A DNA stretch of 64,000 nucleotides, taken from contig CM069598.1 of NCBI GenBank assembly GCA_035771175.1, positions 2,633,931-2,697,930 of the forward strand, given 5' to 3'. The notes beneath the pieces were generated by a model. The model was not told the DNA's origin. It searched no databases and saw only the letters and a program-made list of their open reading frames with translations. The position numbers were made by a program, and so were the translations under genes. This document shows, one piece after another, positions 58,601 to 64,000 of the stretch (position 1 is the first letter of the stretch; each line of letters opens with the position of its first letter). The stretch comes from Paratinospora sagittata (taxonomy: Eukaryota > Streptophyta > Magnoliopsida > Ranunculales > Menispermaceae).

Positions 58601-58817
58601 CTTCTCACAGTTGTATGCCTTTCCAATTATCCCCTAAAACTTCTTCCGTTCTTTGTTCATTCAATTTCATTTTATTTGTAGTTGAAATTTCACTCTATCT
58701 GGTGCTCCACAGGGTGCAATAATGGGCCCATTGATAACAACGGTCATGATTGCTTTGAAAGATTTGTATGTGGAGTTTGTTCTGGCAGAATCAAAAGAGA
58801 AAGCAAGTAGCCATTAA
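55686..58817 (+). CDS. TMEM245-like / AI-2E transporter-family membrane protein
   Basis: Two exons: 55686-57581 (632 codons) and 58713-58817, giving 666 aa, with the join in phase and GT-AG borders. The start is the ATG of [12 protein letters not shown]; the codon at 55668 is TTG and is not used. Residues about 1-80 are Ser/Pro-rich and probably cytosolic. Several hydrophobic segments follow (around [35 protein letters not shown] and [16 protein letters not shown]). The C-terminal part ([20 protein letters not shown] and [19 protein letters not shown]) is the AI-2E_transport/UPF0118 signature shared with animal TMEM245. The molecular function is unknown in eukaryotes. The intron holds a LINE fragment. 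Confidence 0.88.
57765..58160 (-). mobile_element. LINE 3' fragment in the intron of the TMEM245-like gene
   Basis: The reverse strand encodes [20 protein letters not shown], then [16 protein letters not shown] and YSFTDWA, very close to the LINE piece at 35942-36308. It is followed by a 3' end with CTGTTTGTTTCCATT and a poly-A tail (T run at 57769-57777). The boundary at the right is approximate, and no clear target duplication was found. Confidence 0.7.
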
Positions 58818-59688
58818 ATGTGAAGTTATGAAGAACTAAGCGTAGTATCATCCTCTTAGATTTCTTCTGCTGATACATCGTAAAACAAAGTTGGTGGTGA
58901 GGGTCGTGGTATTTGCAGATTGGGGTTCAACTCCTTTTTATTGTACTCATTTAGTTGTATTTATTCATTTTTTTGATGATCATATTGCCTTACTACTTAT
59001 GGTGGTTAGCTGTGTGGCTTTCTTGCATTTGTATCACAAAGTTGTCTTCTTTATTATAGATTTGTGTCATCTATGTTGTATGTTTAAAGGACAAATTGTA
59101 CATTTTCTTGTATTTAATTTATGTTTGTGGTCTTATTTATGTAACATTTTTTATTAAAATAAATCCCTTCTTCCTCTTTAATACAGTTCTTGAGATGATG
59201 TTGATTATATCTTAAACCTCAATATAGGTTATGTGGGAATATATGAAAATGGATATTTTTAGAATTTCTTGTTCTTGTGCAAATATAGCCATTGAAACTC
59301 GAAACATTCAGCTGATGCATCCGTTGTTTGTTTATTCTGCTCATTCGATCCAATTGTAGTCCAGTTTCATTAGTAGTTCATTTGAAGTATCGTTTTAGAT
59401 TGCTTCACTCTATTGAGCTGTTTCTAGTTGGAGTATGAATTTGATTTGTCGTTTTTTTTTTCCTTTTTTTTTGGTCATAGTGGAGTGATAAGTTAGGAGT
59501 TATTGGAGGGGATATATTGTACATGGTTGAGCTTGTTCTGTTGGATTAGATGGAACGGCGACTATTGCATGCACCTCTGGTGCTATACTATGTCATCAAT
59601 GTATATCTTATTATCATATTAATATAATCTGTATTGTTTCTTCTCAAAGAAAAAGATAAGTAGGGATTCGGAAGTGATTTTGGTGCAG
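58818..59688. other. 3' flank of the TMEM245-like gene and a probable LINE tail
   Basis: 58818-59190 looks like 3' UTR. 59510-59660 (ATATTAATATAATCTGTATTG then TTTCTTCTCAAAGAAAAAG) resembles the LINE 3' ends at 36390-36446, so a LINE tail on the + strand is likely. No gene. Confidence 0.4.
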
Positions 59689-60271
59689 AGATGTTAGGTC
59701 GCTTGTCATTATCTAGATCTGAAAACTTCTGGCCAGAAAACCTTGGGCAAAATGCCCTTGCGATGATAGGTAATCTCTGTTTTGTTGTGTTTGTAGCTTA
59801 AAGGATGAATTGGGAATTTTTCTATTTGATTCTGTTCATGGTGTGAGAGGCGAGAAGGCAATGAACACTGAACTGTAGTCAAACTTGGCAGCTGATATAT
59901 CACCTGATGCACTTATCTCATCCCTGCAAGACAAGATTGATGAAGGGAGGGACCTGTTTGAAGTAACAAATGAACCTGATACCTCCTTTTACCCTTTGAG
60001 GGACAAATATGGCATCCACTTCCTCATTGACTTCAATGATCTTTGGAATGAGAACAGTCAGTGGCATCCGGAGACCATAAAGCTTAATAATGGTGTTGCG
60101 ACCGAGTTTGATGGTTACATGAGAGTATCTGATGAGATACTGAGGTCTTCTTGTGGGGGAAGAAGCAGATTGAGACTTTCAATGATCTCGCGAGCGACTG
60201 CAAAGATGGTATTAGCACTTGCCGGTCTTCCAATTGATCAATATGGTCTACCATTTGTATATTTAGCTTAA
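59689..60271 (+). pseudogene. Unrecognised gene remnant
   Basis: From 59804 one frame reads DELGIFLFDSVHGVRGEKAM, meets a TAG at 59876-59878, then stays open to TAA at 60269-60271 with ISPDALISSLQDKIDEGRDL, KYGIHFLIDFNDLWNENSQW and RATAKMVLALAGLPIDQYGL. A possible first exon at 59689-59768 (MLGRLSLSRSENFWPENLG) ends in a GT donor. The amino-acid composition is that of a real globular protein, not random ORF sequence. The ORF at 59885 begins with TTG, not ATG. I do not recognise the family. It is probably a truncated gene or retrocopy with a nonsense mutation; less likely, an expressed gene whose splicing avoids the TAG. Confidence 0.55.
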
Positions 60272-62314
60272 AGGCGGCTTCTAGCTTGTTGAGAAAGTTA
60301 TACACTAATAGCTGGATTGAGCTTTTTTGTACCTGTTGGAAAGCAATAACATGGTTTCATTTACTTAAGTTCACATGAAAAAACTTTGGTATAAAACTGA
60401 TTTCCTGTCTCTTATCTTGATGAATAACTTTCCTTGATTCCTATTCCATACTGATAGTCATGGTAAGAAGACTGATTCTTGAATCTTTATTTGTATCCAA
60501 GTACCTGGCTATCTAACATTCTTTGTAATACCTGTATTATAATTTTTTTCCTTGGACAAGCTTTTGTGAAGCTTAATCCCTATTAATCGACAAGCCGAAA
60601 AACACCCTCTTTTTTTTTTTTTTTTTCTGTACATTGTGTTTCTCTTTCTTGGTCTTGAATCTTAGCTTCAGACACACTGGATATTGGATCATTGCTTGTC
60701 CTTTGCATTTATTATTCTAGCTTGATAAATGAGCTAAGGCAGTGGCGGGCCCTTTAGCAAGGTTACATTTAGTTACCTTAAATATTTTCTTTGGTGAACT
60801 TTAAGCTCTCATCACCTTTGAGTGAAAGCAAATAGACATATATCTATGGTCAGAAGAGCTTGTATTTGACTTACTTAATATAAACCTTAGTGTATATATA
60901 TACTGTATTCTACTCCAACATCAAAACGCTGCTCAGTTTTTCTATTGTTGCATGCTGAAGCAAAATCCCATTGAAAACAGAAAGTTAACCACCTTGCCAT
61001 CTTATTGACTTTGACGATTTTATTATTATGTATATATACTTGTGCTTAACTTCTTTTTTTCTTTTTTTTTTTTGGTTTTTAAAATGTCTCCAAAAATTAG
61101 TATATATATACAGTAAGGGGGCATTAAGCGGCTCTTCCCAAATGGACGAGACTAAAGTGGGCACGAGTTTCGATCATGAGACCTTCACCCCTCAATCACC
61201 TTTAGCACAGACACCCCACCCCACTTGGGTCACATTTTTAGTATTTATATCTTAGTTTAAACATATCTTTGTAATCTTCATTTGTAAAACAATAATATTG
61301 TTACATCTTTTTAATAGACCATAAATATTATAAATGAAATTGGGGTAGGTGCAACAATTACAAGCATCCATGATTGTTAGGTTTGGCAGCCAAACCTTAT
61401 CATTCACATTGCCACAAATACTGTTACCCGCCAAATTTTCAAATAAAAAAATATAAACATTGAATCAGAGAGAGAGAGAGAGAGAGAGGAGGGAGAGAGA
61501 GAGAGAAATATTTAGAGATTTAAATTGTAGTTGAAGAACCGTTGCTCTCAGTGATCCAAACTACTTTGCTTGTACATGAAACAAAAAGTGAAGGAAGTTA
61601 GGCCAACGGTTAGTTGCAATATGATTCCCTTTGTATCAAAGCAAAGCTGTTAGCTTCTTGGTCACCATCTCAACCCCAACCTCTTCCTTCTTCCCTTCTT
61701 CATCCGCTGATGCCACTACTCATCAGAACCATTTTTTATCAGTTTCTGGTCGCACTCTTATGATCCATCAATGGCTACCCTTTACAGACTTTAATCCAAG
61801 TATTACATGTTCTACTCATGCATCAAGTTATTTTGGTTATGAATTGAGGTTTTGAAGCTTCACATTTTGGTTCTTCATGGGTTCTAAAGCAAAAGTCGTT
61901 GCGATAGAGAATGCCCGTTTCGGTTCTTCATCAAGAAAGCATGTCTACTCAGGCTACTCATGCCAACCTGCTGATTCCCCTTTTGAAAGTACACAAGGTT
62001 GGTTTTTAGGCAGTTTAAAGTTGTGGGTCTTGTGAGGTATCATCAATTTCAATTGTTTTCGCTTAATTCAAGTCTGGAAATAAAGGGTTTTTTGCTTTTG
62101 GGAATCATGGATTTCCTAGGAGGGTCTTTGCTAATTTGAAATCCAGTGCTACAATGGAGGAAGCAACCATGGTTTTTATTCAGAAAACTCTGAGCCAAAG
62201 ATGCAATTTCTGATATTCGCTTTCTGATTTTTCAATCTATTCCACCAGCTCAAAATTCTAGTTTAAATTCCCAGTTCTGCTTTCGACATTGTTTCTATAT
62301 CTGAGCAGGATTTT
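60272..62314. other. Intergenic region and leader of the RING-H2 gene
   Basis: Contains T runs near 60612 and 61055, a TA run near 60895, and a GA microsatellite at about 61467-61505. Unique sequence follows that probably holds the promoter and 5' UTR of the gene at 62315. An in-frame TAA near 62262 precedes the chosen start codon. The short ORF at 61631 has no conserved motif. Confidence 0.4.
61467..61505 (+). repeat. GA microsatellite
   Basis: An almost pure (GA)n run, broken once by GGAGG, 0.8 kb upstream of the RING-H2 gene. Confidence 0.85.
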
Positions 62315-63562
62315 ATGTTTGGCCTTCGGGAACCAACGTTTGGAGATTTCCAAACAGATTCTATGTACAGTTCTGGTATTCCAGTTTCATTTTCATCAAG
62401 TTCTGTGACCCGAGAAGGTCATGGAGCTCCCGGTGTTCGAAACGGATCAGCCCGCTTTCCCCCTTCATCACTCTTGGTGAGAGCAGCAATAAGGATCTCT
62501 AGAGCGAGGTGGTTTATCTTCCTTAGAAGAGTGTTTCATTACCAGAATGGTTCAAGATCCGATCTCGGATCAAATCCTTTCAATTCTGGCAGCTGGATTG
62601 CCTTAGAGTTCTTAGTTTTGCTTGTCCAAATAAACATCATAACAGTTGTTCTATCAGTTTCTAAAGAAGAGAAGCCAGTTTGGCCTCTGAGAACATGGAT
62701 TGTCGGGTATGATATCGGGTGTCTTCTAAGTCTACCTCTTTTATATTGGCGCTACCGAAATCGACATGTCGCCCAAATTAATAGCGCTCTGGAGAGGAGC
62801 AGTGAAGAATCTAGGTAAAAAAGGCTTCAGTTGTGAATCAGTGTGTTCATTGGGGAAGCATATTTCTTATGTTTTATCAATTAATCTTATGTTTTTGGTT
62901 TGGCAGGTGTGCATATTTCATGAACAAATCCAGGACTTTTCTTGAGCTATTTTTTGCAATATGGTTTGTGATGGGCAATGTTTGGGTCTTTGATTCACGC
63001 TTCGGTTCGTTTAATCGAGCTCCGAAGCTGCACTTGCTCTGCATTTCTTTACTTTCTTGGAATGCTGTCAGTTATTCTTTCCCATTCCTTCTATTTTTGT
63101 TGCTCTGTTGCCTTGTGCCATTGATGAGCAATCTCCTAGGACACAATATAAATATGGGCTCCTTTGATAAAGGAGCATCTGATGATCAGATTTCGAGATT
63201 ACCTAGTTGGAGATACAAAGAAATCGAGGCCAATTTAGAGCATGGTGATGATTCTGAGAGCAATTCAGATCAGGAAAATCAAAATTCCGTAAGTTCTTAC
63301 CTATTTATATATTAAGTTGAAGAAGAAATATATGCTAAAAGACCCATTAATCTGTATCCATGAAGAAACTGATAATTCTGTGTTCTGTTTTCTTTTTTTT
63401 TTGTTGGATTGCTAGGAATGCTGTATTTGCTTAGCTAAATACAGAGACAAGGAAGAGGTTAGGCAATTACCATGTTCCCATCTGTTTCACCTTAAATGCG
63501 TCGACCAATGGCTTAGAATTATATCTTGCTGTCCCCTTTGCAAACAAGAAATTGAGAGATGA
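62315..63562 (+). CDS. RING-H2 E3 ubiquitin ligase with membrane segments
   Basis: Three exons: 62315-62814, 62907-63288 and 63416-63562, giving 1029 nt (342 aa), all in phase. The Ser-rich N-terminus (residues 1-55) leads to about four hydrophobic segments (ALEFLVLLVQINIITVVLSV, GYDIGCLLSLPLLYW, ELFFAIWFVMGNVWVF, FPFLLFLLLCCLVPLM). An acidic linker follows, then a RING-H2 at residues 296-336: C296-x2-C299-x14-C314-x-H316-x2-H319-x2-C322-x10-C333-x2-C336, all zinc ligands present, with the E2-contact Trp in DQWLR. It resembles the plant E3 group annotated At4g11680-like. The target is unknown. The start is the first ATG after an upstream in-frame stop. Confidence 0.9.
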
Positions 63563-63719
63563 TTAAGATCAGATTAAAATGCTGAGGAGCTAAGATCTCT
63601 CTGCATGGAAAAGTTCATGTTGATATATGGTGAAAGTTTACTTGTCTGCTTATTCCATTTGAAGAGTTAAGTTCAACAATAACTGAAATTGTATTGAAGT
63701 TTACCGTCCAATATGTGTT

Positions 63720-64000
63720 TATTATCCCCCCATTGCTGCATGTTCTGTCATCGTCAAGGAGAAAACATTGATCACATATTCTTCCAATGTGAGTTTTCTA
63801 GTAAAATTTGGGGGGAATGGTGCACTTTATCTGGTAACTGGTTCATCCCCCCCCCAGTAAGGTGGAGGAGGCTCAATCCTTGAACCACATCTCGTCCTTG
63901 TTGATCGAGGAACAGGAAATAGGTATGATTGCGTTCTATGCAACATTATGGTTGCTGTGGCTTGAACGCAATAACAGGGTATTTCATGATCGGGCTAAAT
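63720..64000 (+). mobile_element. LINE ORF2 C-terminal fragment at the right edge
   Basis: The + strand encodes the zf-RVT zinc finger (PHCCMFCHRQGENIDHIFFQC) and downstream FYATLWLLWLERNNRVFHD, across frameshifts around the C run at 63848-63857. It is cut off by the end of the window. Confidence 0.75.

Noticed and set aside
61631..61855. 74-codon open frame upstream of the RING-H2 gene
   Set aside because: Ser/Thr-rich with no conserved motif; it is probably part of the promoter or leader.
1..64000. CRISPR arrays, bacterial operons, phage attachment sites, rRNA genes
   Set aside because: Nothing resembling these was seen. All features are of plant nuclear type.

Overview
The window is nuclear DNA of a flowering plant, most likely a eudicot and possibly a woody rosid (an inference, not proven). 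It has AT-rich intergenic sequence, GT-AG introns, plant-specific families (a GBF-interacting-protein-1-like gene, ABCG26, a plant RING-H2 ligase) and typical plant mobile elements (Ty1/copia, L1-type LINE, tRNA-derived SINE, MITEs).

Layout. 1-17550 is a repeat-rich array. A unit made of the 3' end of a vacuolar cation/proton exchanger (CAX) gene plus two small glycine-rich protein (GRP) genes occurs twice in tandem (about 1-3780 and 11310-14135). The first unit holds one intact GRP gene and one GRP pseudogene; the second holds two intact ones. A 5.85-kb copia retrotransposon (4018-9867) lies between the units. Behind the second unit are one good and two decayed inverted copies of the CAX 3' region, mixed with fragments of a 590-bp LTR. 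17551-20255 is AT-rich intergenic DNA with one LTR copy.

20565-63562 is conventional gene space with six genes whose exon joins I could place so that the reading frame closes: a GIP1-like gene (+, 10 exons, 928 aa, with LINE, SINE and solo-LTR insertions in its introns); a nucleotide-sugar/TPT-family transporter (-, 7 exons, 387 aa); a CCDC22 homologue (-, 6 exons, 524 aa); ABCG26 (+, 9 exons, 694 aa); a TMEM245/AI-2E-transporter-like membrane protein (+, 2 exons, 666 aa); and a RING-H2 E3 ligase with membrane segments (+, 3 exons, 342 aa). A broken, unrecognised gene remnant lies at 59689-60271. The right edge runs into another LINE fragment.

The six genes do not form a pathway. They act in transcription-factor support, Golgi transport, endosomal recycling (Commander/CCC complex), pollen-wall export, an uncharacterised membrane role and ubiquitination. 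The unusual content is the left-hand array: lineage-specific duplication and inversion of a CAX/GRP unit, with a micro-inverted promoter, an insertion/empty-site pair and a long inverted repeat. I found no candidate for a wholly new biological system. The GRP family is the least explained protein set in the window.
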